A DNA stretch of 64,000 nucleotides from Paenibacillus albidus (GTDB lineage: Bacteria; Bacillota; Bacilli; Paenibacillales; Paenibacillaceae): the NCBI RefSeq assembly GCF_014644435.1, contig NZ_BMKR01000023.1, positions 1-64,000 on the forward strand, read 5' to 3'. Position 1 is the first letter of the stretch; each line of letters starts with the position of its first letter. Below, one piece after another: positions 43,822 to 53,484 of this stretch. The position numbers were made by a program, and so were the translations under genes. The notes beneath the pieces were generated by a model. It was not told where the DNA came from. It was given only the letters and a program-made list of their open reading frames with translations, and ran no database searches.

Positions 43822-45375
43822 ATGAAGGGATTTAAGTTCATAGGCCGGATGGGGAAACTGCGGAACCGCGAGGGTGCTTCCGCAGATTCGGGTGCAAATG
43901 ATCAACTGGATAACCAAACCGTCATCCCCCCCAATAGTTTCAAGCAAGTGGCCCAGGGTTCAAGGAAGATTCGCCGTTCCTGGATTTTGGCTTCGGCCGG
44001 ATTGGTGCTGCTCGCGACCGTATGGGTCGGAGCCCAGAAGCAATACGTTGCTGCCAATACGATAACCTACTACCGGGTGCTGGTGAAGGGCCAGGAGATT
44101 GGAACACTCAGCCAGGCGTCGCTGCTGGAGCAGGTGTTCGAGGATAAGCGCCGGGAGTATCAGACCAAATACCCCGACAAGGTGATGGTTCTTCAGACGG
44201 AAGGCATTACGACCGAGGCTGCCAAAGCCTATAAGCCGGAGATTGACAGCGAAGCGACCCTAGAGAAGCTCGACGGGATGCTGAAAGCGTATGCCGTAGG
44301 CGTGAAGCTGATGGTGGACGGCAAAGCGGTCGGCATTGTGAAGGACCAGGAAACAGCGAGTGCGGTGCTTCAGGGAGTCAAGGAGCACTATCTGCCCGAG
44401 ACAGCTGCATCCAAAGGTGCAATACTGAAGCAAACGGCCGCTTCCAGAACCGCCGCGGTTAGCCAGACCGCTGCAGAACCTGTTGCATCGGCCAAGATCA
44501 GGGAAGAAGTTACGGTAGTTCCTGTACAGGCTGATCCGAACAAGGTGCTGAACCTTGAAGAAGCGGTTAAGGTATTGACGGAAGGCAAGGAGGCACCGCT
44601 GGTATATGCAGTGCAGGAAGGCGACACGATCTCCGGTATTGCCAAACGGTTTGAAATTACACAGGCGGAGATTTTTGCACACAACCCTGGAGTTAAGGAG
44701 CTGACTCTGCAGATCGGGGACGAGCTGCAGCTTACGGTTCCGCAGCCGGATCTCACGGTGGTGACGGTGGAGCAGGTATCGGAAGAAGTGGTTACGGAGC
44801 CTGAGGTTGAGGTGCGTACCAGCAATCTGCTGGAAGCCGGCAAGAGCAAAGTCGTGCGTCCCGGACAAACCGGACTCAAGCAGATGCAGTATCAGCTCAC
44901 CAAAGAGAACGGTGTGGTGGTAAAAGAGGAGTGGCTAGGCCAGACTGTGATTCAGGCGTCCCTGCCTGAGGTGGTCTACCGTGGCACCAAGGTGGTCGGC
45001 GAAGGAACCGGCAGGTTTGCTTGGCCGGTTACCGGGGCTACGACCACCAGCAGCTTCGGCGAACGGTGGGGCCGCAGCCACAAAGGTGTGGACCTGGTAT
45101 CCGGCAACCGTACGATTATGGCTTCGGATGCCGGAACAATTACCTTTGCAGGTGTCATGAGCGGTTATGGCAATGTGGTCATTATGGATCACCGCAATGG
45201 CTATGAGACCTATTACGGGCATTTGAACAGCATTTCTGTTTCTGTAGGCCAACGTCTGGAGCAAGGCGGCAAGATTGGTGTAATGGGTAATACCGGCCGT
45301 TCCACCGGCACTCATCTTCATTTTGAAATCCGCAAGAATGGAACTGCCCTTAATCCCATGAAGTTTCTGCAATAA
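43822..45375 (+). CDS. M23 peptidoglycan endopeptidase with LysM and G5 domains
   Basis: 517 residues: a cytosolic basic N-terminus, one membrane segment (SWILASAGLVLLATVWVG), a LysM domain (YAVQEGDTISGIAKRFEITQ), a G5 domain (about residues 340-410) and a C-terminal M23 peptidase. Zinc ligands are the His and Asp of SHKGVD and the HLHFE motif. It cuts peptidoglycan cross-links at the cell surface. It lies just upstream of walR, whose system controls wall hydrolases in Firmicutes. The ATG at 43822 follows GAAAGGGAGA. Confidence 0.92.
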   Translation: MKGFKFIGRMGKLRNREGASADSGANDQLDNQTVIPPNSFKQVAQGSRKIRRSWILASAGLVLLATVWVGAQKQYVAANTITYYRVLVKGQEIGTLSQASLLEQVFEDKRREYQTKYPDKVMVLQTEGITTEAAKAYKPEIDSEATLEKLDGMLKAYAVGVKLMVDGKAVGIVKDQETASAVLQGVKEHYLPETAASKGAILKQTAASRTAAVSQTAAEPVASAKIREEVTVVPVQADPNKVLNLEEAVKVLTEGKEAPLVYAVQEGDTISGIAKRFEITQAEIFAHNPGVKELTLQIGDELQLTVPQPDLTVVTVEQVSEEVVTEPEVEVRTSNLLEAGKSKVVRPGQTGLKQMQYQLTKENGVVVKEEWLGQTVIQASLPEVVYRGTKVVGEGTGRFAWPVTGATTTSSFGERWGRSHKGVDLVSGNRTIMASDAGTITFAGVMSGYGNVVIMDHRNGYETYYGHLNSISVSVGQRLEQGGKIGVMGNTGRSTGTHLHFEIRKNGTALNPMKFLQ

Positions 45376-45393
45376 TTCATAATCGACCAGAGG

Positions 45394-45418
45394 CCGCCCG
45401 AATTGCTCGGGCGGTTTC
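45394..45418 (+). terminator. Terminator after the M23 gene
   Basis: CCGCCCG / CGGGCGG stem followed by TTTCTG. Confidence 0.8.
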
Positions 45419-45525
45419 TGCCGTTCAGGGGGGCTGCCCTTTATTCATAGGATGTGACGCCCTGACAGGTATGTTAAAATAAAAGAATCAATGTTAACAA
45501 TGGATAGAGAGGTGAAGCTGAGGAC

Positions 45526-46257
45526 ATGCAGATGGGAACGATTCTGGTAGTAGACGATGAACAGCCTATTGCTGACATCCTGAAGTTTAATTTGGAAAAA
45601 GAGGGCTATGAGGTGATCTGCGCCTTTGACGGTATTAGCGCAGTGGAGCTGGCCTTGTCTAAACGTCCGGATCTCATGCTGCTGGATCTCATGCTGCCGG
45701 GCAAGGACGGAATGGATGTCTGCCGCGAGGTTCGCTCTGCGCATCTGGATATTCCGATTATTATGCTTACCGCCAAAGACGGAGAGATTGATAAGGTGCT
45801 GGGACTGGAGCTGGGGGCCGATGATTACGTGACCAAGCCGTTCAGCACACGTGAGCTTCTGGCCAGAGTCAAGGCCCAAATGCGGCGGCAGCATAAGCCT
45901 GCTCACTCGGAGACACAAAGTGAGCCCTCCGGAAACAAGCAGGGCATTCACCACTTTGACCTGTTTATAGATACCGATATGTATATGGTGTACAAGGGCG
46001 GCGAGCCACTGGATCTGACGCATCGGGAGTATGAACTGCTGTATTATATGATCCGGCATGCCGGCAAGGTTATGACCCGGGAGCATCTGCTGCAGGCCGT
46101 CTGGGGCTTTGAGTATTTCGGCGATGTGCGGACCGTAGATGTAACGATCCGGCGTCTAAGAGAGAAGATTGAGGAGAATCCCAGCAAGCCGGAATATATT
46201 TTTACCCGGCGCGGGCTTGGTTATTTGATGCATAGCCCCAAAAACGGAAGGTTGTGA
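45526..46257 (+). CDS. walR: Response regulator WalR (YycF)
   Basis: 243 residues, an OmpR/PhoB-type regulator. The receiver shows VVDDEQPIADIL, phosphorylated Asp in LMLLDLMLPGKDG and KPFSTRELLARV; the winged helix ends with the DNA-recognition part VRTVDVTIRRLREKIE. It is essential in relatives and controls cell-wall metabolism. It overlaps walK by a few bases. Confidence 0.97.
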   Translation: MQMGTILVVDDEQPIADILKFNLEKEGYEVICAFDGISAVELALSKRPDLMLLDLMLPGKDGMDVCREVRSAHLDIPIIMLTAKDGEIDKVLGLELGADDYVTKPFSTRELLARVKAQMRRQHKPAHSETQSEPSGNKQGIHHFDLFIDTDMYMVYKGGEPLDLTHREYELLYYMIRHAGKVMTREHLLQAVWGFEYFGDVRTVDVTIRRLREKIEENPSKPEYIFTRRGLGYLMHSPKNGRL

Positions 46258-48086
46258 TGAAGGGACTGTCCTTTTTCCGGACGATTCAGGCCAAGTTTAT
46301 TATCATTTATGTGCTGCTTATTCTAATTGCCATGCAGCTGATTGGGGTGTACTTTGTCAGCTCGATGAAGAACTCGCTGACTAATAATTTCACCAAGGAC
46401 CTGAAGGCCCGTGCGGAAATGCTTTCGATTCTGACCGCGGACAAATTCGGCAGCGAAGCCGGGACTACCGACGAAGAGGCAGCGGTGGAAAGCCTGCGCG
46501 GCATGGTCAATAATCTGTACATCAGCGGCGCCGAAATTCAGGTGCTGGATGCGAGCGGCAAGATCATCACCACCTCGGTCCCCTCGCAGAGTGATTATGT
46601 GGGCCAGCGCAATACGCAGACTGTAGTCAGCCGGGCCTTGCAGGGAATCAGCGACAATGAAGAATATATCATTGCGGATGATAATGTGCGCAAAAAGGTC
46701 GTAGCGAAGCCCGTGCTTTCCGGCGAAAAGGTAGTGGGCGCGATCTATATTGCCGCCGATATGAAGGACCTCTATGCAACAATGAGCCGGATTAACAGCG
46801 TATTTATTTCAGGCTTGCTGCTTGCCTTGGCACTAACTGCTGTACTGGGTGTCATTATAGCCCACACCTTCACCCAGCCGATCAAGGAAATGACGAAACA
46901 TGCGACTGCCGTGGCCGAAGGCCGTTTTAACCGCAAGATGCCTGTATTCGGCAACGATGAGATCGGCCAGCTCAGCCAGGCATTTAATTATATGACGGGA
47001 AGACTGCATGAGGCGCTCTCGCAGAACGAAGAAGAGAAGGAGAAGCTCGCTTCCATTCTGACCAATATGAGTGATGGTGTGGTGGCTGCCGACGAGAGCG
47101 GGATTGTGATTCTGATGAACCGCCGTGCGGCATTGATGCTGGGCGCCGAAGGCCCGCTGCCGGAAGGTGCGACACTGGATGGATTGCTGGGTCTTGACGA
47201 AGAGCAGACAGGATCACTGGCCGAAGGCAATGCCCAGTCGGCAATGCTGCATTTTACGCATATGGGCGGGGTGGATCCTAATATCGTTAGGGTCACCTTT
47301 ACACCGATTCACCGCCGGGAAGGCGGCATTGCCGGTACGATTGCGGTGCTCCAGGATGTGACCGAGCAGGAGAATCTGGAGGAATCACGGCGGGAGTTCG
47401 TGGCCAATGTCTCGCATGAGCTGCGCACACCGCTTACGACCATCAAGAGCTATGCGGAAGCACTTGACGACGGGGCCCTGGAAGACCCGCAGCTGGCCGT
47501 TCGTTTCGTTGGCGTGATCCGCAATGAGACCGAGCGTATGATCCGGCTGGTTACGGATCTCCTGCACCTGTCCCGGCTGGATTCCAAGGAGGCGCGGCTG
47601 CGTATTCAGCCGACGGATATAACCGAGATGCTGGAGGATGTGGCTGACCGTTTCTCCTTCCAGTTGCGCCAGAAGCGGATTGATATTACGACAAGGGTGC
47701 GTAAAGATATCACCACGGCCTGGCTGGACCGTGACCAGATCGATCAGGTACTGGGCAATCTGCTCTCCAATGCGCTGAAATACACACCGGAAGGTGGCAG
47801 GATCGAGCTCGAAGCCTTGAAGAATGAAGACGGCATGTTGTCTATTTCGGTCCGTGATTCGGGTATCGGCATCCCTAAAAAGGATATTGAGCGGATCTTC
47901 GAGCGCTTCTACCGGGTCGATAAAGCCCGGTCACGGAGCATGGGAGGGACCGGACTCGGTTTGTCCATTGCCCGGGAAATTGTGAAAGCGCATGGAGGCT
48001 CTATTTCGCTGCAATCCGAGCTGGATGCAGGGTCACAGGTGACCTTCACGCTGCCTCTGGAGAGACAAAGGGGGATGGAAGCGTGA
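46254..48086 (+). CDS. walK: Sensor histidine kinase WalK (YycG)
   Basis: 610 residues. Two membrane segments (FIIIYVLLILIAMQLIGVYF and the one near residue 185) bracket an extracytoplasmic sensor domain of about 145 residues; then HAMP, a PAS domain with LASILTNMSDGVVAADESG, HisKA with the phosphorylated His in VSHELRTPLTTIKS, and HATPase with GTGLGLSIAREI. WalK phosphorylates WalR in response to wall status. GTG at 46254 or ATG at 46257, overlapping the walR stop. Confidence 0.97.
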   Translation: MMKGLSFFRTIQAKFIIIYVLLILIAMQLIGVYFVSSMKNSLTNNFTKDLKARAEMLSILTADKFGSEAGTTDEEAAVESLRGMVNNLYISGAEIQVLDASGKIITTSVPSQSDYVGQRNTQTVVSRALQGISDNEEYIIADDNVRKKVVAKPVLSGEKVVGAIYIAADMKDLYATMSRINSVFISGLLLALALTAVLGVIIAHTFTQPIKEMTKHATAVAEGRFNRKMPVFGNDEIGQLSQAFNYMTGRLHEALSQNEEEKEKLASILTNMSDGVVAADESGIVILMNRRAALMLGAEGPLPEGATLDGLLGLDEEQTGSLAEGNAQSAMLHFTHMGGVDPNIVRVTFTPIHRREGGIAGTIAVLQDVTEQENLEESRREFVANVSHELRTPLTTIKSYAEALDDGALEDPQLAVRFVGVIRNETERMIRLVTDLLHLSRLDSKEARLRIQPTDITEMLEDVADRFSFQLRQKRIDITTRVRKDITTAWLDRDQIDQVLGNLLSNALKYTPEGGRIELEALKNEDGMLSISVRDSGIGIPKKDIERIFERFYRVDKARSRSMGGTGLGLSIAREIVKAHGGSISLQSELDAGSQVTFTLPLERQRGMEA

Positions 48087-49375
48087 AGGAGAGAGTGAAG
48101 TCATGGATTCTTGCATTGCTTGTGCTCAGCAGCCTGATAGAGAGCTATTACCTGATCTACCGCTTGCCGGGAGCGGACTCGGCGGTGCTGTCGGAGAATT
48201 TATATGTGAAGACCGACAATATGGGACCGGAGGAGAAGGTCGAGAACCTGCTCTATCCCGATAAGATGGTTATTCATATGGGAGCGGACAAGCATACTCT
48301 CTTTTATCCCAGCTCAACCTTTTACAATCTGATCCTGAACCGGCTCAAGGGCCGCGGCTTTGAGAGCTTTCAGCGGCGCTCCGTGCAGGATTTCGACTGG
48401 GCTAAGATCCGCCAGGAGAACCCCGGAATTGAGCTCTCCTTCGGGGCGGGTATTCCTGTTACGCTGCTGCAGCGGGTAATGCAGCTCTCGCCGGATTCTC
48501 TGTTCGCCGGGGAGAGCATCGACCGGATCTGGATCTACAGCATCAAAAATGACTCCAAGGCGCATGCAGTCTTCTTCAGCACCCGTGGGGATATTGTCTA
48601 CGAAGCTGCCAAAGCTGACCTTACGGTTCAGGATATTCAGCAGCATGTGGATTTCGGCAAAAATTGGACGGTGTACACCACCGATAATGGTGATTATTAT
48701 GTACCGGAGACCAGGGTTTCACTGATTGAGGCGGAAATCCCTTCTGACATGTACACTACGGAACAAATGCAGAGCAATCTTTTCTTCGATGCGGGCAGCA
48801 CCCGGTATATACAGGAGAAGAATGGCTCGGAGATTTATACGGACAGCAAGCGGAGCCTTCAGGTAGATCAAGAACAGAACTGGATGAGCTACAGTGATCC
48901 TGCAGCTCTGCCGGCAGGAGAGAGCACACCGGCCAAGGATGCGCTGGAAGCGGTGGAGTTCGTGAACCAGCATGGCGGCTGGAACGGGGCGTACCGGCTG
49001 GCGGCGACGGAGGAAGGCCGGCAGGAGCGGAAGGTTTCCTTTCAGCAATATTACGGTTCCTATCCGTATGGCTCCTACCCGATTATAAGTGACGGGCAGC
49101 TGCAGTACGGGGTGATTCACCTGGAGCTGCAGCAGGGGACAGTTTCTTCGTATGAACGCTCTTTGATGTATGTTGATGAGGGACAGGCCGTCAAAAAGGT
49201 TGTGGAATTGCCAGGCGGTGAAGAGCTGAAAGCCCAGCTGGCCGAGATTGGCAAGGCATCGCCGGTGAAGGATTTGACACCGGCTTACGTGCCGGTGGTA
49301 CAAGGGGAGAAGCTGCGGCTGCGCCCCGTCTGGAGAGTTACTCTCAGCGACGGCAATGAGCTTACATTGAATTAG
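48083..49375 (+). CDS. yycH: WalK regulatory protein YycH
   Basis: 430 residues with one N-terminal membrane helix (SWILALLVLSSLIESYYLIY) and a large extracellular part. YycH, with YycI, binds the WalK membrane segments and tunes its activity. Sequence similarity in this family is low; identity rests on position, the N-terminal anchor and the typical length. It starts at a GTG overlapping the walK end by four bases. Confidence 0.93.
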   Translation: MKERVKSWILALLVLSSLIESYYLIYRLPGADSAVLSENLYVKTDNMGPEEKVENLLYPDKMVIHMGADKHTLFYPSSTFYNLILNRLKGRGFESFQRRSVQDFDWAKIRQENPGIELSFGAGIPVTLLQRVMQLSPDSLFAGESIDRIWIYSIKNDSKAHAVFFSTRGDIVYEAAKADLTVQDIQQHVDFGKNWTVYTTDNGDYYVPETRVSLIEAEIPSDMYTTEQMQSNLFFDAGSTRYIQEKNGSEIYTDSKRSLQVDQEQNWMSYSDPAALPAGESTPAKDALEAVEFVNQHGGWNGAYRLAATEEGRQERKVSFQQYYGSYPYGSYPIISDGQLQYGVIHLELQQGTVSSYERSLMYVDEGQAVKKVVELPGGEELKAQLAEIGKASPVKDLTPAYVPVVQGEKLRLRPVWRVTLSDGNELTLN

Positions 49376-49438
49376 GCTTATGGGTCCGGATGACTAGCTG
49401 ATCAATGCGTACTGATATAACTTTGGGAGGAATGGGGT

Positions 49439-50179
49439 ATGGATTGGGGAAGGGCCAAAAATGTGCTGATCTACGCTTTTTTGCTGCTGAATCTGCTGCT
49501 GTGCTATCAGCTCTGGGTTGATCTGCGCGATCAGGTCAGCGCCAGTGTGGACTTCACTTCCCTGTCCGAAGAAACCCAGAGGGTGATGGAGCAAAAGGGA
49601 ATACGGCTGCTGTCTGCGATTCCGGCGGGAACCCCGGAGCTGCCTGACATCACCTATCGCTATTCCGGGGAGGAACAGAATGATTCACCGGTCCAGCTTA
49701 AGCAGCCTGTAGACAGCAAGCTGATTTATTCCTCATTCTCGGAGCTGAGCAAGCAGCTGGAGAGCCAAATTCCGGATATCGCCAATTACCGTTTTGATGC
49801 TCAAGAGAGCGAGGTGGGCAAATTCGTGCTTCATCCGCTGGTCGAGAACCAGTGGTCGCTGTTCCGGGTCAGGCTGGAGCTGATTAACAGCGATCAGAAA
49901 ATTGTGGCTTACAGGTGGCCAAAGATCGAGATCGCTGCAAGCAACAATGAGGATGTGCAGAAGGTGCTTCCCGCTTCTCAGGCGCTGAGCAGCCTGATCG
50001 AGAAATATTTTCCGCCGGATTCGGTGGTCAAAGAGATTGAACTGGGATATTACGGAGAATTGTTCAATTCCGAGAGTCAGGTGGCGTCACCCATGTGGCG
50101 GTTCATGCTGGAGAACGGCAAGGCTTATTATGTAGATGCCATCAGTGCGGATATCATCAGTCCCAAGACAACAGAGTAG
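49439..50179 (+). CDS. yycI: WalK regulatory protein YycI
   Basis: 246 residues with one N-terminal membrane helix (VLIYAFLLLNLLLCYQLWVD) and an extracellular beta-rich domain of the YycI family (MDWGRAKNVLIYAFLLLNL is typical). It works with YycH on WalK. GGGAGGAA precedes the start ATG. Confidence 0.94.
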   Translation: MDWGRAKNVLIYAFLLLNLLLCYQLWVDLRDQVSASVDFTSLSEETQRVMEQKGIRLLSAIPAGTPELPDITYRYSGEEQNDSPVQLKQPVDSKLIYSSFSELSKQLESQIPDIANYRFDAQESEVGKFVLHPLVENQWSLFRVRLELINSDQKIVAYRWPKIEIAASNNEDVQKVLPASQALSSLIEKYFPPDSVVKEIELGYYGELFNSESQVASPMWRFMLENGKAYYVDAISADIISPKTTE

Positions 50180-50193
50180 AAGGAGCAGGAAAT

Positions 50194-51000
50194 ATGGGTA
50201 TATCATTCACAGTATTATCCAGCGGTTCTACCGGGAACGTAACGGTGGTACGCAATGGAGAAACTACACTTATGATCGATGCAGGTCTGAGTGCGAAACG
50301 GATCGATGAGCTGCTCGCCATGCGCGAGCTGACGGGAAAGGATATAGACGGCATTTTGGTTACGCATGAGCATTCCGATCATATCAAGGGGCTTGGCGCA
50401 ATGGCGCGTAAATATGATCTGCCGATCTATGCCAACACCAATACCTGGGGTGCGATTGAGAAGGGGATTGGCAATATTGCTGAACATAACCGGATCATTC
50501 TGGAGTCCGGCCAACATAGAGATTTTGGAAGCATGCGTGTAGAGTCGTTTGCCATTTCACATGATGCGGCCGAGCCGGTGGGGTATAACTTTTATGATGG
50601 CAAAGAAAAGCTCTGTGTAGCCACAGATCTGGGGTATGTCAGCGATAAGGTGAGGGCGGCCATCGCTGATGCCGATGTGCTTGTGCTGGAGGCCAATCAT
50701 GATATAGAGATGCTTAGAATGGGGCGTTATCCGTGGAACACCAAACGGCGTATTCTGGGCGACATGGGCCACCTCTCCAATGAAGCCGCAGGAGCGGCAC
50801 TGAGCGAGATCCTGACCGGGCGGATGAAGCGCGCTTATCTGGCGCATTTGAGCCGGGATCATAACATGATGGATCTGGCCAAAATGTCCGTACGCGGGGC
50901 AATGGAAGACCGGGGCTGCTTCTACAAGGACAGCGAGTTTAGATTGTGCGATACGTATTACGATCAACCTACGCCATGGGATAAGGTGAGTCAGTCATAA
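50194..51000 (+). CDS. walJ: Metallo-beta-lactamase fold hydrolase WalJ (YycJ)
   Basis: 268 residues: FTVLSSGSTGNVTVV opens the fold and THEHSDHIKG gives the HxHxDH metal motif; further ligand His residues are in FAISHDAAEP and LAHLSRDHN. Homologues are exonuclease-like MBL proteins linked to replication/division coordination. It starts at the ATG at 50194 after AAGGAGCAGG; an earlier in-frame ATG lies inside yycI and lacks a ribosome site. Confidence 0.95.
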   Translation: MGISFTVLSSGSTGNVTVVRNGETTLMIDAGLSAKRIDELLAMRELTGKDIDGILVTHEHSDHIKGLGAMARKYDLPIYANTNTWGAIEKGIGNIAEHNRIILESGQHRDFGSMRVESFAISHDAAEPVGYNFYDGKEKLCVATDLGYVSDKVRAAIADADVLVLEANHDIEMLRMGRYPWNTKRRILGDMGHLSNEAAGAALSEILTGRMKRAYLAHLSRDHNMMDLAKMSVRGAMEDRGCFYKDSEFRLCDTYYDQPTPWDKVSQS

Positions 51001-51175
51001 GGTGATCCATCTCTGCTATCTTGCGCTCCAATTCCTGGCGGGACAACAATCCCTTCTCAATCAGCAGCTCTACCATAGCCGCATGGGCAAGCGTCATATA
51101 ATAGTGTTCATCCTTCAGATCGCCGAGCTTGCCGATAAATTGCACCAGATCCATACTGGACGAAAAAGAATCCAT
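50969..51175 (-). CDS. Small conserved-looking hypothetical protein
   Basis: 68 residues, mostly helical and acidic (SMDLVQFIGKLGDLKDEHYY, then VELLIEKGLLSRQELERKIAE). No family recognised. GGAAGGAGG precedes the ATG at 51175. Its last 32 bases overlap the end of walJ on the other strand. An upstream in-frame ATG at 51193 is possible but has no ribosome site. Confidence 0.7.
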   Translation of the reverse strand: MDSFSSSMDLVQFIGKLGDLKDEHYYMTLAHAAMVELLIEKGLLSRQELERKIAEMDHLMTDSPYPMA

Positions 51176-51516
51176 GGTTATGCCTCCTTCCAAGCAGAAT
51201 TGGGAAAATAATCTGTAAAAAATATGCAGGACTTATCGATTAGAAAAGCCACGACACGGCGCCAGCCTGTGATACAATCGTATAGAGCGGGATCAAGCGC
51301 AGCTTCTCTACTATTGTAGTCTTCTAAGCCGCAAAATATTCCCTTTCAAAAGAATATAAGCCTCATTACGCTTACAAGCCGTTCTTTTGGGGTGAAATAT
51401 AGTGAAACCTTTTAAAGCGAAAAGGAGTCTAACAAATATAGGTCTAGAGGGCACGGGTGTTTGGATATGGCGTTAAGGCCAGGGATGGGCTTGCTATAGA
51501 GGGGAGAGGATTTCTG
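51176..51516 (+). other. Region before the htrA-type gene
   Basis: A 340-base stretch without a clear gene. A 24-codon frame at 51402-51476 starts at GTG after GGGGTG and encodes VKPFKAKRSLTNIGLEGTGV plus four residues; I give it low weight. CCTGTGATACAATCG near 51268-51282 could hold a promoter. Confidence 0.35.
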
Positions 51517-52755
51517 GTGGGATTGTTTGATGATGATTTCTATTCAACCAAAGTATCGCGGCGTGAGGAACGTGAAGCTGCCAAAGGGGCAAGACGCGGA
51601 TGGTCTGTACGCAAGTCACGGCAGGGATTGGCTACCTGGCAGGTTTCGGCAATAAGCTCTTTGGTCAGCGCGGTAGTGGCGGTGCTGCTGTTCAGCCTGG
51701 TTACAGGCCAATTATCCGGTGAGAAGGCGCTCGCACCCACTGTGATCGAGAAGGTAACGCCAAGCAGCGGCGATCCGTACGACCGGATTATTCAGGCGGC
51801 GGCTACGGTCCGGCCAGCGGTAGTGAGTATTATCAATCATAAAGAAGACAATGAGGAGCTTAGTATTCTGGATGAATCGGCACTCGGCTCCGGAGTTATC
51901 TATAAGAAGTCAGACAATATGGCCCTTATTATTACCAATAACCATGTCATCGATGGGGCCGGCAAGCTGGAAGTCGTTACGGTAGATGGAGAGACCCATA
52001 AGGCAACCCTGGTCGGCACGGACAAAGTCACTGATATTGCTGTACTGTCGATAGATGCCAAGGGCATCCATACTATTGCCCAGATTGGAGATTCCTCCAA
52101 GCTGCGTTTGGGGGAAACCGTCATTGCTATCGGCAATCCACTGGGGCTAGGCGATACCTTGACCTCAGGGATCGTCAGTTACACGGAACGGATGATCCCG
52201 GTGTCGCTTAATCAAGATGGGGTGTATGACTGGGAGCAGGAAGTAATTCAGACCGATGCAGCCATTAATGAAGGCAACAGCGGCGGTGCACTGGTGGATT
52301 TGAATGGCAAGGTGATCGGCATTAATACGATGAAGATCTCGGATACCGGAGTCGAAGGCCTGGGTTTCGCTATTCCCGCTAACCATGTCATGGAGACGGC
52401 GGATGAGCTGGCAGAGAAAGGGAAGATCTCCCGTTCCTACCTCGGCGTATATTCCATCGATCTGAATAATCCATATGTACCGCTTGACGAGGAGCAGCGC
52501 AAAGAGCTGAAGCTTCCAGACAGTGTCCAAAACGGCGTTGTTGTACTAGATGCGGTGGGTCCGGCGAAGGAAGCGGGACTAAAGCTCAATGATGTGATTG
52601 TCAAATTTGGCACGGAATCCATTACTTCGACCCTCACTCTGCGCAAATATTTATATAACCAGACGAAGATTGGCGACAATCTGGAGATTACATATTACCG
52701 GGATGGGGTAATGAAGCAGGTAACGGTTAAACTTCTCGAAAAACCAGAGGAATAA
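51517..52755 (+). CDS. HtrA/DegP-type membrane serine protease
   Basis: 412 residues if started at the GTG with GAGGGGAGAGGA upstream. A cytosolic basic N-terminus, one membrane segment (VSAISSLVSAVVAVLLFSLV), a trypsin-like protease and a C-terminal PDZ domain. Catalytic His is in ITNNHVIDGA, Asp in DIAVLSID and Ser in GNSGGAL. It degrades misfolded surface proteins. Its place behind walRKHIJ matches B. subtilis yyxA (htrC). Confidence 0.93.
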   Translation: MGLFDDDFYSTKVSRREEREAAKGARRGWSVRKSRQGLATWQVSAISSLVSAVVAVLLFSLVTGQLSGEKALAPTVIEKVTPSSGDPYDRIIQAAATVRPAVVSIINHKEDNEELSILDESALGSGVIYKKSDNMALIITNNHVIDGAGKLEVVTVDGETHKATLVGTDKVTDIAVLSIDAKGIHTIAQIGDSSKLRLGETVIAIGNPLGLGDTLTSGIVSYTERMIPVSLNQDGVYDWEQEVIQTDAAINEGNSGGALVDLNGKVIGINTMKISDTGVEGLGFAIPANHVMETADELAEKGKISRSYLGVYSIDLNNPYVPLDEEQRKELKLPDSVQNGVVVLDAVGPAKEAGLKLNDVIVKFGTESITSTLTLRKYLYNQTKIGDNLEITYYRDGVMKQVTVKLLEKPEE

Positions 52756-52971
52756 ATCTGTTCGCAGCGGCATATAATATCAGTGCAGTCACGACAAGGA
52801 AATAAGGCAAGCAACGTCCATTTAATGGACATTATCCATTTTTTCGGGGGGATATAATCGGATAGTATATCGAATGTATATACTTTCTTATATATCCAGA
52901 CCGACTGGCAGCCCTTACATTGGGAAGTTAGCCTTTATAGGGAAAATACGGAGAAATTCGGATGGGCAAGC
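52756..52971 (+). other. Region between the htrA-type gene and the csp promoter
   Basis: No gene. GTCCATT-TA-ATGGAC (52817-52831) with nearby TTTTTT may be the htrA terminator. The following AT-rich part has repeated ATATATC-type words. Confidence 0.4.
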
Positions 52972-53000
52972 TTGCCTTTGCGTATCAGGTGTGTTAATAT
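52972..53000 (+). promoter_or_regulatory. cold-shock gene promoter
   Basis: TTGCCT (52972-52977) and TAATAT (52995-53000) are 17 bases apart. The leader of about 140 bases fits the long untranslated leaders of cold-shock genes, which control stability and translation. Confidence 0.6.
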
Positions 53001-53144
53001 GAATTTATTCATACAATTGATACCTAATTCTTACATTGAAAAGGGCTGTCATATTGGTAGTTACAACCTTTCTCAATGTGTGAATTTTTTCTTTGTTTGA
53101 AGATAAAAAGAACATATTAATTTAAATTTGTGGAGGTAACACAC

Positions 53145-53345
53145 ATGCAAACAGGTACAGTTAAATGGTTCAACGCAGAAAAAGGTTTCGGATTTATCGA
53201 AGTTGAAGGCGGAAGCGACGTATTCGTTCACTTCAGCGCAATTACTGGCGACGGCTTCAAAACTTTGGACGAAGGCCAACGCGTTGAATTCAACGTTGTT
53301 CAAGGCAACCGTGGACCACAAGCCGAAAACGTTGTAAAACTGTAA
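53145..53345 (+). CDS. csp: Cold-shock protein (CspA family)
   Basis: 66 residues, MQTGTVKWFNAEKGFGFIEV and DVFVHFSAI, with the RNP1 KGFGFI and RNP2 VFVHF motifs. It is an RNA chaperone. The ATG at 53145 follows GGAGG at eight bases. A terminator follows immediately. Confidence 0.97.
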   Translation: MQTGTVKWFNAEKGFGFIEVEGGSDVFVHFSAITGDGFKTLDEGQRVEFNVVQGNRGPQAENVVKL

Positions 53346-53355
53346 TATAGAAGAT

Positions 53356-53393
53356 ACCGTCCCCGCTTGCGAAAGTTGGGACGGTCTTTTTTT
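53356..53393 (+). terminator. Terminator after csp
   Basis: ACCGTCCC / GGGACGGT stem followed by seven T residues. Confidence 0.9.
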
Positions 53394-53475
53394 CAACAAC
53401 TGGTAATATTCTTGAGACTCCGTTAGGAGTTTTTCTTATAATATCAGACTTGCACAGCCATTCTAAGGCCAAATC

Positions 53476-53484
53476 TGGTATAAT
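53476..53484 (+). promoter_or_regulatory. Extended -10 promoter of the ydjO-like gene
   Basis: TGGTATAAT is an extended -10 element. The leader that follows has CCGCTAAATGCGG and CGTCGAAAGGCG with a T run, so it is structured. Confidence 0.6.
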
